64,000 bases of DNA from DASYXZ01 sp035308965. Lineage in GTDB: Bacteria > Acidobacteriota > Terriglobia > UBA7540. Both the position numbers and the translations under genes were made by a program. Below are positions 16,992 to 25,258 of this stretch, in pieces. The notes beneath the pieces are model-generated. The model searched no databases, was not told the origin of the DNA, and saw only the letters and a list, made by a program, of their open reading frames with translations. The stretch spans positions 62,001 to 126,000 of the forward strand of contig DATGFN010000065.1 of assembly GCA_035308965.1 (NCBI GenBank), given 5' to 3'. Position 1 is the first letter of the stretch. Every line of letters starts with the position of its first letter.

Positions 16992-17372
16992 TTATCGCCG
17001 CGAATCTCGTTCCTCTTCCTTCACGATAAGATTCAGGATAACAGAAACCAGGCTGACGATGATTGAGCCGAGAAATGCCGGGACAAAGCCATCCACATAG
17101 AAACCGACGTGGAACCAGCGGACCGCGATATAAGAGGCCAGCCACAGCGTGATGGCATTGATAACAAAAACGAACAAACCGAGTGTAACGATAATGAGGG
17201 GACAGGACAGGAGCTTGAGCACGGGACGGACAATCGAATTCACGAGGCCGAGGATGATCGCCATCACGGCAAAAACTTTCCAGGCAGTTCCATCCACGCG
17301 AATACCCGGAACAAGCCACGCTGCCGCAAATAGGGAGAAACTGGTGATCGCCCACCGAAGCAAGAGTTTCAT
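16992..17372 (-). CDS. YvlD-like four-helix membrane protein (phage holin family 4)
   Basis: The 126 residues have four hydrophobic segments (about 6-22, 31-49, 57-82 and 92-116) and end in a charged tail, EEERDSRR. The order and the sequence LVNSIVRPVLKLLSCPLIIVTLGLF (key residues N, RP, L, P, T, G) match the YvlD family of small inner-membrane proteins, annotated as phage holin family 4 although most are chromosomal genes. In Bacillus the family takes part in envelope stress resistance. There is no phage context here, so a lysis function is unlikely. It is flanked by the rhodanese and the Fe-S carrier gene. Confidence 0.85.
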   Translation of the reverse strand: MKLLLRWAITSFSLFAAAWLVPGIRVDGTAWKVFAVMAIILGLVNSIVRPVLKLLSCPLIIVTLGLFVFVINAITLWLASYIAVRWFHVGFYVDGFVPAFLGSIIVSLVSVILNLIVKEEERDSRR

Positions 17373-17454
17373 TTTTTTCCAAATTAGGCGAGTAAACTTA
17401 GTGCCGCACCTGCGACGTCCAAAATATATCCGCCTTGGGTCGCAAGCTTCTGCT

Positions 17455-17501
17455 GAAACAAAAATCCCTCCGGCGCCATTTTAATCGGCGCCAGAGGGAG
17501 G
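17455..17501 (-). terminator. Rho-independent terminator after the Fe-S carrier gene
   Basis: The arms at 17465-17477 and 17487-17499 pair over 12 positions with one mismatch (TCCCTC-C-GGCGCC against GGCGCC-A-GAGGGA), around a 9-base loop. Read on the minus strand the stem is followed by TTTTTGTTT. It lies 24 bases after the erpA-type stop codon. Confidence 0.85.
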
Positions 17502-17524
17502 TGATAAGGAGGATCAAGACAACT

Positions 17525-17851
17525 TTAAACGCTGAATGAACTTCCACAACCGCAGGTTGATTTCACATTCGGGTTCTCAAACTTGAACCCAGCGCCTTCG
17601 AGCGTTTCCAGATAGTCGATCTTGGTGCCATTCAAGTACATCAAAGAAGCCTGGTCCACAAACACTTTCAGGCCGTCAAACTCGTAAGTCTTGTCGATAC
17701 CGTTGCTCTGGTTTTCAAAGTTCATCTGATAGGAAAAACCGGAGCACCCGCCACCCACTACCGAGACGCGCAAGCCCAGGGGCTTGGGTTCCTGCTGGCC
17801 CAGGATTTCCTTGACCTTGGAAACAGCCTTGGTCGTTAATTCAAGCGGCAT
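17525..17851 (-). CDS. erpA: A-type iron-sulfur carrier protein (ErpA/IscA/HesB family)
   Basis: The 108 residues have the three conserved cysteines: C36 in VGGGCSGFSY, and C100 and C102 in the terminal STCGCGSSFSV. These bind an Fe-S cluster that is passed to apo-proteins. The length and the LETLEGAGFKFENPN segment are normal for the family. The symbol is a best guess; the sequence alone does not separate ErpA from IscA. A strong terminator follows. The genome would need it to mature NifJ, HemW and the small [2Fe-2S] protein seen elsewhere in the window. Confidence 0.9.
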   Translation of the reverse strand: MPLELTTKAVSKVKEILGQQEPKPLGLRVSVVGGGCSGFSYQMNFENQSNGIDKTYEFDGLKVFVDQASLMYLNGTKIDYLETLEGAGFKFENPNVKSTCGCGSSFSV

Positions 17852-18064
17852 AGTTCACCTCGTTGGATATGGTCAGGACAGCCTTGGGGCCGCCTCCGAT
17901 CAAATTCAAATTAACACATTCGCGGTCAAAAATCAAGGCTCCGGCCGGCGGCGGTATCTAGGAGCATTCGAAGACGTAATATCCTGCATTGAAACCGGAT
18001 CGAGATCCCCGTGACAATAACATTAGGTGATACGCCCTGTCCGGTCCGCGACCGGGTGATGGGG

Positions 18065-18070
18065 TATAAT
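18065..18070 (+). promoter_or_regulatory. -10 box close to the start of the 18079 gene
   Basis: A perfect TATAAT ends 8 bases before ATG 18079. No Shine-Dalgarno site lies between, and no good -35 is seen. The transcript would start about two bases before the ATG. Confidence 0.5.
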
Positions 18071-18078
18071 GGTGTGCG

Positions 18079-19077
18079 ATGAGAACCATGATTTCGCAGG
18101 AAGGCGGTTGCACAGCGCGGTTTTTAACGGCAACAATCGTTGTATTGCTTGCACTGCTCACCCCGGCCCCTTCCCGGGCGCAAGGCGCTCGTGATGCCCT
18201 ATCCACCTTCCCTGCCGACACTCAACAGATGGTCTATTCCAATTTGGCGCAACTACGCGCTCTGCCGGACTACTCGCGGGTACGCCAATGGGTTTTCACC
18301 CCGCAACTGAGAAGGTTCGAGGATTTCCTACGCTCGATGGGGACTGATCCCGAAAAGGACGTGGATGAGGTTACCTTGGGATGGCGCGGCGACCCTGCCA
18401 ACTCGTCTTACTTTGGGCTGGCGGAAGGACGGTTGAATCCGGACCGGGTTCAGGAGGCCGCCACGCAACAAAAAGTTCCAGCCGAACAGTACGGCGGCTA
18501 CGATTTGTATGCCTTTAAGGCCAGGGGTAATCGCGATGACATCTATTTCGTTTTTCTTGATTCATCTTCCGCGGCGTTCGGGCGACTAATTGATCTAAAA
18601 GCGCTTCTCGACGTGCGCGGAGGCACTCGCCCGGCTCTAAATTCCGTTAACGAGTTTACTGACGGCGAATCGGAACTGGAGGGCGTCGCGCCGCAATGGG
18701 GTATTGCCCGGGGCTCGGCCGCAGCCAACCAGGCAGCACCCTGGCTGACGGGAGGCGCAAACATTCCGGGGGGCACCCAGGCCTTTCTTTCCTCAGCGCA
18801 ATGGATTTTTTACCGTTTTGATTGGGGGAGCGGATTTTCAATGCACATGTCTGTGCTTTGCAAAGATGCAAAGAGCGCCTCCGACCTGGCGAGTTTACTG
18901 GCCCTGGTGCGGGCGGCGCGCCCCTCCACCAACGCTCAAACGGCTCCCGCCACCAATGCGCTGTTCCAGGGGATGGACATTCAAACCAATGAATCCCGCG
19001 TTGAAGTGAGCGCCTCCTTGCCCATCGATCTGGCAGACCGATTCTTTGGCAATAGCGGTACTTTGCCTTCTCCTTAG
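18079..19077 (+). CDS. exported protein of unknown function
   Basis: I do not recognise the family. The 332 residues begin with a basic stretch and a hydrophobic segment (about 16-30), with likely signal peptidase cleavage after SRA near residue 34. The mature part begins with ALSTFPADTQQMVYSNLAQL, and contains repeated aromatic-rich strands such as YDLYAFKARG and WIFYRFDWGSGF. Its style (a putative small amyloid-like or DUF-type domain with FGRL and ALLDVRGG segments) resembles a group of acidobacterial exported proteins that measure how far a value departs from a threshold. That comparison is only an impression. The gene ends 85 bases before isocitrate dehydrogenase and might be co-transcribed with it. 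Confidence 0.55.
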   Translation: MRTMISQEGGCTARFLTATIVVLLALLTPAPSRAQGARDALSTFPADTQQMVYSNLAQLRALPDYSRVRQWVFTPQLRRFEDFLRSMGTDPEKDVDEVTLGWRGDPANSSYFGLAEGRLNPDRVQEAATQQKVPAEQYGGYDLYAFKARGNRDDIYFVFLDSSSAAFGRLIDLKALLDVRGGTRPALNSVNEFTDGESELEGVAPQWGIARGSAAANQAAPWLTGGANIPGGTQAFLSSAQWIFYRFDWGSGFSMHMSVLCKDAKSASDLASLLALVRAARPSTNAQTAPATNALFQGMDIQTNESRVEVSASLPIDLADRFFGNSGTLPSP

Positions 19078-19162
19078 CAAAAATCGGGAACCATAAATGC
19101 ACATTGTATTCTGGATGGCCATAAGGTTTCCTCCCGGCCCTCTGAAGAAGGAAGAACATTAA

Positions 19163-20164
19163 ATGACCGCAACCGTAACCCTGATTCCCGGCGATGGCAT
19201 CGGGCCGGAAGTTGCACGAGCCACCACGCGCTTTCTGGCCGCGGCGGGAGCGGAAATCATTTGGGAAGAAGTGGAAGCCAAACCCATTGTGGGTTTTCGC
19301 CAGGAAGACACGGCAGCAGATGCCGTGGTCCAATCGATCAACCGGACGCGGGTGGGCTTGAAAGGGCCGGTCACCACGCCGGTGGGCGTCGGCCACCGAA
19401 GCATCAACGTAGCGCTGCGCAAAGCTCTGAACCTTTACGCCAACCTGCGGCCGGTCAAACGTCTGCCCGGAGTCCGCACGCCCTTTGAAAATGTAGACAT
19501 GGTGATTGTCCGCGAGAACACCGAAGACCTCTACGCGGGGATTGAGCACACGGTGGTCCCGGGCGTGGTGGAGAGTTTAAAGATCATCACCGAGGTGGCT
19601 TCCACTCGGATCGCGCGCTGGGCTTTTGAATACGCGCGCCGTTTCGGGCGCAAGAAGATCGCCGCCATTCACAAAGCAAATATAATGAAATTGTCCGACG
19701 GCCTATTTCTCGATTGTATCCGCAAGGTGGCCAAAGAGTATCCGGAAATCGAATACCGCGAAGTCATTGTGGATAATTGCTGCATGCAGTTGGTGATGCG
19801 TCCCCACCAGTTTGATATGTTGTTGATGGAAAATCTCTATGGTGACATCGTTTCTGATCTGTGCGCCGGATTAGTGGGCGGCCTGGGCCTGGTGCCGGGC
19901 GCCAATTTGGGGGACGGTGTTGCGATTTTTGAAGCTGTGCACGGAAGTGCTCCTGACATCGCGGGCAAAGGAGTAGCCAACCCCACAGCTTTGATGCTCT
20001 CCGCCGTCTTAATGCTCCGCCACTTGGGCCAAACGGAAGTGGCGGGCCGGGTGGAAGCAGCCATACACAGGGTATACGAACAGGGGCGCAATCTTACTGG
20101 AGACGTGGGCGGGAAATCCTCGACGGAAGAATTCACTTCCACCCTGATCGGCGCGTTGGCCTAG
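19163..20164 (+). CDS. NAD-type isocitrate dehydrogenase (isocitrate/isopropylmalate dehydrogenase family)
   Basis: The 333 residues begin with TLIPGDGIGPEV and contain HRSINVALRKALNLYANLRP (substrate loop with the conserved serine, asparagine and arginines), VIVRENTEDLYAGIEH, KANIMKLSDGLFL (catalytic lysine) and YGDIVSDLCAGLVGGLGLVP (metal-binding aspartates). The ENTEDLYAG motif and the SxNxxLR motif point to isocitrate rather than isopropylmalate as substrate. The short length and the absence of NADP-specifying residues fit the NAD-dependent class. It would oxidise isocitrate to 2-oxoglutarate in the TCA cycle. GAAGGAAG precedes the ATG. A homoisocitrate or isopropylmalate role is the alternative. 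Confidence 0.86.
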   Translation: MTATVTLIPGDGIGPEVARATTRFLAAAGAEIIWEEVEAKPIVGFRQEDTAADAVVQSINRTRVGLKGPVTTPVGVGHRSINVALRKALNLYANLRPVKRLPGVRTPFENVDMVIVRENTEDLYAGIEHTVVPGVVESLKIITEVASTRIARWAFEYARRFGRKKIAAIHKANIMKLSDGLFLDCIRKVAKEYPEIEYREVIVDNCCMQLVMRPHQFDMLLMENLYGDIVSDLCAGLVGGLGLVPGANLGDGVAIFEAVHGSAPDIAGKGVANPTALMLSAVLMLRHLGQTEVAGRVEAAIHRVYEQGRNLTGDVGGKSSTEEFTSTLIGALA

Positions 20165-20231
20165 GGGTTGGAATCCTCCGGTCGGGGCGGCGGGACAATC
20201 GGCCTACCTTTTCAATTCCTGAAGGGCAGGA

Positions 20232-20567
20232 TCATTCGTAAGGGGGACGCGGCTCGGGCGGTTTCAAAACGCCGGTTAAACCCCATTTCAATTCCTCCGA
20301 CAGCTCAATAATTTGCATGCCATTGGCCACCATCACTTTGCAGGCCAAAATGGGGCGCGGCGCCGCGCCTTCCTGCCCGGCCATGGTGTAAACCACGCGG
20401 CACAATTGGCATTCCTGGTTCCAACAGAAGCGGCCATAGGGGATTGTTTCCGGGCTGACGTACTGGAAGGCGCGGAGACAAATATTCTTTTCCGGGACCT
20501 GGAACTTCTTCCCCATGATGGTGATCTCAACTAACTTCTCGAAATCGCGATAGAGAGGATCGGTCAT
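20232..20567 (-). CDS. small [2Fe-2S] ferredoxin-like protein
   Basis: The 111 residues contain C48-x4-C53-x2-C56-x19-C76 (CWNQECQLCRV and ILACKV), the ligand pattern of plant-type [2Fe-2S] domains, with a shorter last gap than most ferredoxins. C30 is extra. The start (VEITIMGKKFQVPEKNICL) matches the first strands of the Fer2 fold. In larger enzymes such domains feed electrons to molybdenum hydroxylases or succinate dehydrogenase. Here it stands alone, so it is either a soluble electron carrier or an unlinked subunit. The next gene on the strand is accA, upstream and unrelated in function. Confidence 0.72.
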   Translation of the reverse strand: MTDPLYRDFEKLVEITIMGKKFQVPEKNICLRAFQYVSPETIPYGRFCWNQECQLCRVVYTMAGQEGAAPRPILACKVMVANGMQIIELSEELKWGLTGVLKPPEPRPPYE

Positions 20568-20604
20568 AGTTCAGAAGCGTGCGGCTAAGACCAAGAGTTC
20601 ACGC

Positions 20605-20632
20605 CAAGGCGCTAAGGCGCAAAGAACCAGAA
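20605..20632. repeat. short GGCGC/AAGGCGC-rich intergenic repeat
   Basis: The gap before the [2Fe-2S] gene contains CACGCCAAGGCGCTAAGGCG and a related continuation, with AAGGCGC twice at a 9-base interval. Sequences like this are scattered in many bacterial genomes. No function is evident. Confidence 0.4.
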
Positions 20633-20652
20633 GGTCACACCAAAAAGGTCCG

Positions 20653-21606
20653 CTAAGTCTCACGGACGAAGGAAGCGAGTTTGCGCAGCCGCTGGTGGCG
20701 CCGCGTCATCAGTACGGGAATGGGAAGCGCTTTCAATTCCCGCAGGCTGTTGGCGATGAATGGCCGCAAGAGGGCCACTGTTTCATCCAGGTCGGTGTGA
20801 GCGCCGCCCGGCGGTTCGGGCACCACCTGGTCCACCAATTCAAATCCGTGCAAGTCCTCGGCGGTCATCTTCAAAAGGCGCGCCGCCTCCTGCTTGTGGT
20901 CCCAATCGCGCCACAAAATCGAAGAACAGCTTTCCGGGGCAATCACGGAATAGACGGCGTTCTCCAGCATCAGCACATGGTCGCCCACGGCAATCGCCAG
21001 CGCACCGCCGCTTCCGCCCTCTCCATGCACAACCACCACGATGGGGACGCGCAGCTTGGGGATTTCTTTCAGGTTGTAAGCAATCGCCTCCGCCTGCCCG
21101 CGTTCCTCCGCGCCGATGCCCGGGTATGCGCCCGGTGTATCTACCAGGGTCACAATGGGCACCCCGAACTTGGCAGCGAGCTGCATCACGCGTATGGCCT
21201 TGCGATAACCCTCGGGCTTGGTCATGCCAAAATTGCGGAAAAGCTTTTGCTTGGTGTCGCGTCCCTTTTCAATCCCAACGGCCATCACTGGGAGGCCGTC
21301 AAATGATGCCAGTCCGCAGACCATAGCAGGATCGTCGGCAAACCGGCGGTCGCCGTGCATTTCGGTAAAATCGGCAAAAAGTTTTTGAATGATTTCAATC
21401 GTGTGGGGCCGCCGCGGATGGCGGGCCAGAAGGACCCGGCCCCACGCGTCTAAATTGGAGGGCGCGTCCCCAAGCACGGAGTCCAACTGCAATCGCAGAC
21501 GATCGATTTCCTCGCGAGTGGCCATAGATTCCGACTCTCTTTCAAGCTCGGAAATCTGGCGCTCGATCTCTTTGGCCGAATTGAGTTGCTCTTCGGATGG
21601 CTTCAT
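20653..21606 (-). CDS. accA: acetyl-CoA carboxylase carboxyltransferase, alpha subunit
   Basis: The 317 residues match AccA in full: a helical N-terminus (about 1-45), then ARHPRRPHTIEIIQKLFADF, FADDPAMVCGLA, EKGRDTKQKLFRNFGMTKPEGYRKA (key residues KGRDTK and GM..PEGYRKA), LVDTPGAYPGIGAEERGQAE and VHGEGGSGGALAIAVGD, which form the crotonase-fold active site. With AccD it transfers the carboxyl group from biotin carrier protein to acetyl-CoA, the first step of fatty acid synthesis. accD, accB and accC are not in the window. It lies 80 bases downstream of dnaE, an order also found in other bacteria. Confidence 0.96.
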   Translation of the reverse strand: MKPSEEQLNSAKEIERQISELERESESMATREEIDRLRLQLDSVLGDAPSNLDAWGRVLLARHPRRPHTIEIIQKLFADFTEMHGDRRFADDPAMVCGLASFDGLPVMAVGIEKGRDTKQKLFRNFGMTKPEGYRKAIRVMQLAAKFGVPIVTLVDTPGAYPGIGAEERGQAEAIAYNLKEIPKLRVPIVVVVHGEGGSGGALAIAVGDHVLMLENAVYSVIAPESCSSILWRDWDHKQEAARLLKMTAEDLHGFELVDQVVPEPPGGAHTDLDETVALLRPFIANSLRELKALPIPVLMTRRHQRLRKLASFVRET

Positions 21607-21686
21607 ATGGATCGCAGTACAACCCAGGGCCGCCCCATGGCGGAGAAACTGTAATTTCCGTATCCAACCGGCTTAGCGCTTAAACC

Positions 21687-24600
21687 TTAACTCTGCTTTT
21701 GCAAAACCACCGCGTCCTGGCCGCAAAGTTCGCGCAATCGCGCCAGGAGTTCATCCTGAGCATTGACGGCGCGCGGATGATTGGGGCGCAAGCGGGCGCT
21801 GAAATTCCCGGGGCGCGTGAGTTCAAGCATCAGCGGGTTTCCGCCCGGGTACGCCTCGAATAGTTTCTCTAGATCTTCAGCCAGCGTTCCTGCCGCGCGG
21901 CCCAAGTCTACCCGGATCACCAGCTCGGGTTTTGCGCCGTTTAATGCGCTTTCCAGTGGCCGGGCTTCACTCACCACGACTTTGGTGCGAGCGTTCTCTT
22001 CGTGCCGCACCCTGCCTTTGATCAAAAGCGCCGTTTCCGGCTTGAGGGCGCCTTGGAGCTGTTGCAATGCCTGGGGGAAAACCAGGAGCTCCACCGAGCC
22101 GCGCATATCTTCGAGCATCCCGCTGGCCCAAAGGTCGCCTTTTTTGCTCGGCCGGATGCGCAAAGCGGTCAGGATTCCTGCCAGCGTGACCGTCGATTCG
22201 TGCTCCATCTCCTCGATGTTGGAGGAGTCATGTTTGGTGAGAGCCGTGAGGCGCGCCAAGTATTTTTCCATGGGATGCCCCGTGACGTAAAACCCGAGCA
22301 CTTCCTTTTCACCCGCCAGGCGTTCGGTCTCTGTCCACTCCGGGACCTCGGGCAGGTCAAGCGGCCGGGGAGGCGCCGGGTCGCTCCCTGTACCGAACAA
22401 TCCGTGTTGGCCGCTGGCCGCTTCGCGCTGGCGCCTGGCCCCCAGGTCCATGGCGCGATCGAGCACGGCCATAGCTTGGGAACGGCGGGCGCCCATCGAA
22501 TCAAAAGCTCCGGCCTTGATTAAGCTTTCGATCACCCGCTTGTTCAAAAGGCGGAGGTCCACATTCTCGCAAAATTGGAACAAGCTATCAAACCGTCCCA
22601 GCCTGGTGCGAGCTTCAATGACCGACTGGATGGCCGTGTCACCCACGTTCTTGATGGCGGTTAATCCGAAGCGGATGCTCTTCCCTGCGGGTGTAAACGT
22701 GCGGTCGCTTGAGTTCACGTCGGGAGGCAGAATTCCGATATTGAGCTCGCGGCACTCGCTCAGATAGAAATTGAGTTTGTCCTGGTCGCCGATTTGGGCG
22801 GTCAGTAGCGCGGCCATAAACTCCACGGTGAAATGGGTTTTCAAGTAGGCGGTGTGATAAGCAATCAAAGCGTAGGCGGCGGAATGTGATTTGTTGAAGC
22901 CGTAGCCGGCGAATTGCTCGACTTGCTCGAAGAGCTTTTCCGCTTTCTTGACGGGCACGTTATTCCTCTTCGCCCCCGCCAGGAATTTTTCCCGCATCGC
23001 CACCATTTCTTCGTGCTTCTTCTTGCCCATGGCGCGGCGCAGCACGTCGGCTTCACCCAGGCTGAATCCCGCCACGCTGGCCCCAATTTGCATCACCTGT
23101 TCCTGGTACACCATCACGCCATACGTTTCTTCGAGGATTTCTTTCAATTGGGGCAGGTCGTAAGTCACCTGCTTCCGGCCCATTTTGCGGTCGATGAAAC
23201 TGTCAATCATCTGCATCGGGCCCGGACGATACAACGCGTTCAGCGCGGTGAGATCAGCCAGCCGGTCGGGTTTGGTACGGCGCAGAATGTCCGTCATGCC
23301 ACGACTTTCAAATTGGAATATTCCCGCCGTTAGTCCCTTGCCGAAAAGCGCGTAAGTTTCGGGGTCATCCAAGGACAACTCATTCAGGTCGAGCTTGGTG
23401 CCGCGCGTCGATTCGATGAGCCGCAAGCAATCGTCAATAATCGTGAGCGTGGTGAGGCCCAGGAAGTCCATTTTCAGCAGGCCGATTTTTTCCAGATCGT
23501 CCATGGAATACTGGGTCGTTATTTCGTCTTTGCTCCCCTTGTATAGCGGCACAATTTCCTGGAGCGGCGAGGGCGAAATCACCACCCCGGCGGCATGAGT
23601 GGAGGCGTGGCGCGCCAGGCCCTCCAATCGCCCCGCAACTTCCAGAAGATCGGCGATGCGCGTTTCGCGTTCCTTGAGCTGCTTGAGTTCGGGATTCTGC
23701 TTGATGGCTTCGGCCAGGGAGATGTTCAGGACGTTGGGAATCAGCTTGGCGATTTTATCCACTTCAGCGTAGGGCATATCCATGGCGCGTCCCGCGTCGC
23801 GAATGACGGCTTTGGCGCCCATGGTTCCGAACGTGATGATCTGGCTCACGTTTTCCCGGCCGTATTTCTCCGTGACATAGTTGATCACTTCGGAACGGCG
23901 CCGCATGCAAAAATCAATATCAATGTCGGGAAAGGTGATGCGCTCGGGGTTCAGGAATCGCTCGAAGAGCAGGCCGTATTGCAGGGGATCGATGTCCGTG
24001 ATGCGCAGCGCGTATGACACCAGGCTACCGGCCGCCGAGCCGCGCCCGGGACCCACAGGAATGCAACGATCGTGGGAAAAGCGGATGAAATCCCAAACGA
24101 TCAGAAAGTATCCGGCAAACCGCATCTGTTTGATAAGTTCAATCTCGCGGTTCAGCCTTTCTTCGTAAGCTTCGAGTGGATTTCGCAACCGGCCCGCTGC
24201 TTGCAGTTTCTCCAGTTGCTCCCTGCGGGCGGCGAAACCCTGGCGCGAAACCTTCTCGAAATAGCTGTCCGGTGTCTCTCCGGCCGGAACTTCAAAGTGG
24301 GGGAACACATGCTCTTTCTTGTCCAAGTGCAAGTTGGCGCGCTCGGCGATTTCTAGAGTGCGGGTCAGGACCTCGGGAATTTCCCCGAATACCGCCATCA
24401 TTTCCGCCGCCGACTTAAAGTAAAACTGGTCGGTGGGAAATTTCATTCGGTTGGTTTCGCTCAGGGTTTTTCCGGTCTGAATGCACATCAGAACTTCCTG
24501 GGCGTGCGAATCGGAACGGGTGATGTAATGGCAATCGTTGGTGGCGACCAGCGGAATTCCGGTGTCACGAGCGAGGCGATAAAGGCTGGGATTGATCCTT

Positions 24601-25154
24601 TTTTCCTCGGCGAAGCCCTGGTCTTGAATCTCAAGATAGAAATTACCTTTGCCGAAAATGTCGCGCAAATCGTAGGCAGACTGGCGGGCGGCGTCGTAGC
24701 GATCCTCCATCAGGGCGGCAGCTACTTCCCCCCGCAGACAAGCGGAAAGCCCGATCAGTCCTTCCGAGTGTTGGGCCAGCAGGCCTTTGTCGATTCGCGG
24801 CTTGTAATAAAATCCATCGATATATGCGGCGGAGGCAAGCTTTACCAGGTTTCGGTAGCCGCGTTCATTTTCGCAAAGCAGCACGAGGTGGTTGGGACGG
24901 TCGGAATCCACCGAGCGGTCAAGTCGCGAAGCAGGAGCGACATAGGTTTCGCAGCCGATAATCGGCTTCAATCCACGCTTCAGGGCGGCGTCATAAAACT
25001 GGATGGCTCCAAAAAGATTTCCATGATCGGTCAGGGCCACTGCCGGCATTTTAAGCTCGGCAGCGCGGTCCATCAACCGGGAGATATCGCACGCTCCATC
25101 CAGCAGACTGTAATCCGTATGAAGGTGGAGGTGAACAAAGTTTTGGGGAGACAT
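21687..25154 (-). CDS. dnaE: DNA polymerase III alpha subunit
   Basis: The 1,155 residues show the DnaE order: PHP domain (HLHLHTDYSLLDGACD at about 8-23 and ALTDHGNLFGA), palm with catalytic aspartates in ITFPDIDIDFCMRRR (about 405-418), thumb and fingers with NALYRPGPMQMIDSFIDRK, a helix-hairpin-helix region (GYGFNKSHSAAYALIAYHTA) and a C-terminal OB fold near 990-1070. It is the replicative polymerase of the chromosome. The length fits the DnaE1 type. The first PHP motif looks intact, so it may keep the proofreading or pyrophosphatase-type metal site found in some DnaE1 proteins. It sits directly before accA. Confidence 0.97.
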   Translation of the reverse strand: MSPQNFVHLHLHTDYSLLDGACDISRLMDRAAELKMPAVALTDHGNLFGAIQFYDAALKRGLKPIIGCETYVAPASRLDRSVDSDRPNHLVLLCENERGYRNLVKLASAAYIDGFYYKPRIDKGLLAQHSEGLIGLSACLRGEVAAALMEDRYDAARQSAYDLRDIFGKGNFYLEIQDQGFAEEKRINPSLYRLARDTGIPLVATNDCHYITRSDSHAQEVLMCIQTGKTLSETNRMKFPTDQFYFKSAAEMMAVFGEIPEVLTRTLEIAERANLHLDKKEHVFPHFEVPAGETPDSYFEKVSRQGFAARREQLEKLQAAGRLRNPLEAYEERLNREIELIKQMRFAGYFLIVWDFIRFSHDRCIPVGPGRGSAAGSLVSYALRITDIDPLQYGLLFERFLNPERITFPDIDIDFCMRRRSEVINYVTEKYGRENVSQIITFGTMGAKAVIRDAGRAMDMPYAEVDKIAKLIPNVLNISLAEAIKQNPELKQLKERETRIADLLEVAGRLEGLARHASTHAAGVVISPSPLQEIVPLYKGSKDEITTQYSMDDLEKIGLLKMDFLGLTTLTIIDDCLRLIESTRGTKLDLNELSLDDPETYALFGKGLTAGIFQFESRGMTDILRRTKPDRLADLTALNALYRPGPMQMIDSFIDRKMGRKQVTYDLPQLKEILEETYGVMVYQEQVMQIGASVAGFSLGEADVLRRAMGKKKHEEMVAMREKFLAGAKRNNVPVKKAEKLFEQVEQFAGYGFNKSHSAAYALIAYHTAYLKTHFTVEFMAALLTAQIGDQDKLNFYLSECRELNIGILPPDVNSSDRTFTPAGKSIRFGLTAIKNVGDTAIQSVIEARTRLGRFDSLFQFCENVDLRLLNKRVIESLIKAGAFDSMGARRSQAMAVLDRAMDLGARRQREAASGQHGLFGTGSDPAPPRPLDLPEVPEWTETERLAGEKEVLGFYVTGHPMEKYLARLTALTKHDSSNIEEMEHESTVTLAGILTALRIRPSKKGDLWASGMLEDMRGSVELLVFPQALQQLQGALKPETALLIKGRVRHEENARTKVVVSEARPLESALNGAKPELVIRVDLGRAAGTLAEDLEKLFEAYPGGNPLMLELTRPGNFSARLRPNHPRAVNAQDELLARLRELCGQDAVVLQKQS

Positions 25155-25258
25155 CGACCGTTATTCTATCACGTTGCCCAAGGATTGGGTTTAGGGATGC
25201 AAAGAAACGCGCAGTCCACGATTGCATCGCGGGGAGTCTGCCCGGCTATTGATAAGTC

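Noticed and set aside
16992..17372. Phage holin
   Set aside because: The family name says holin, but the protein is a chromosomal YvlD relative without lysis or phage genes around.
20605..20632. CRISPR-like array
   Set aside because: Only two 7-base units without spacers of constant size; no cas genes in the window.
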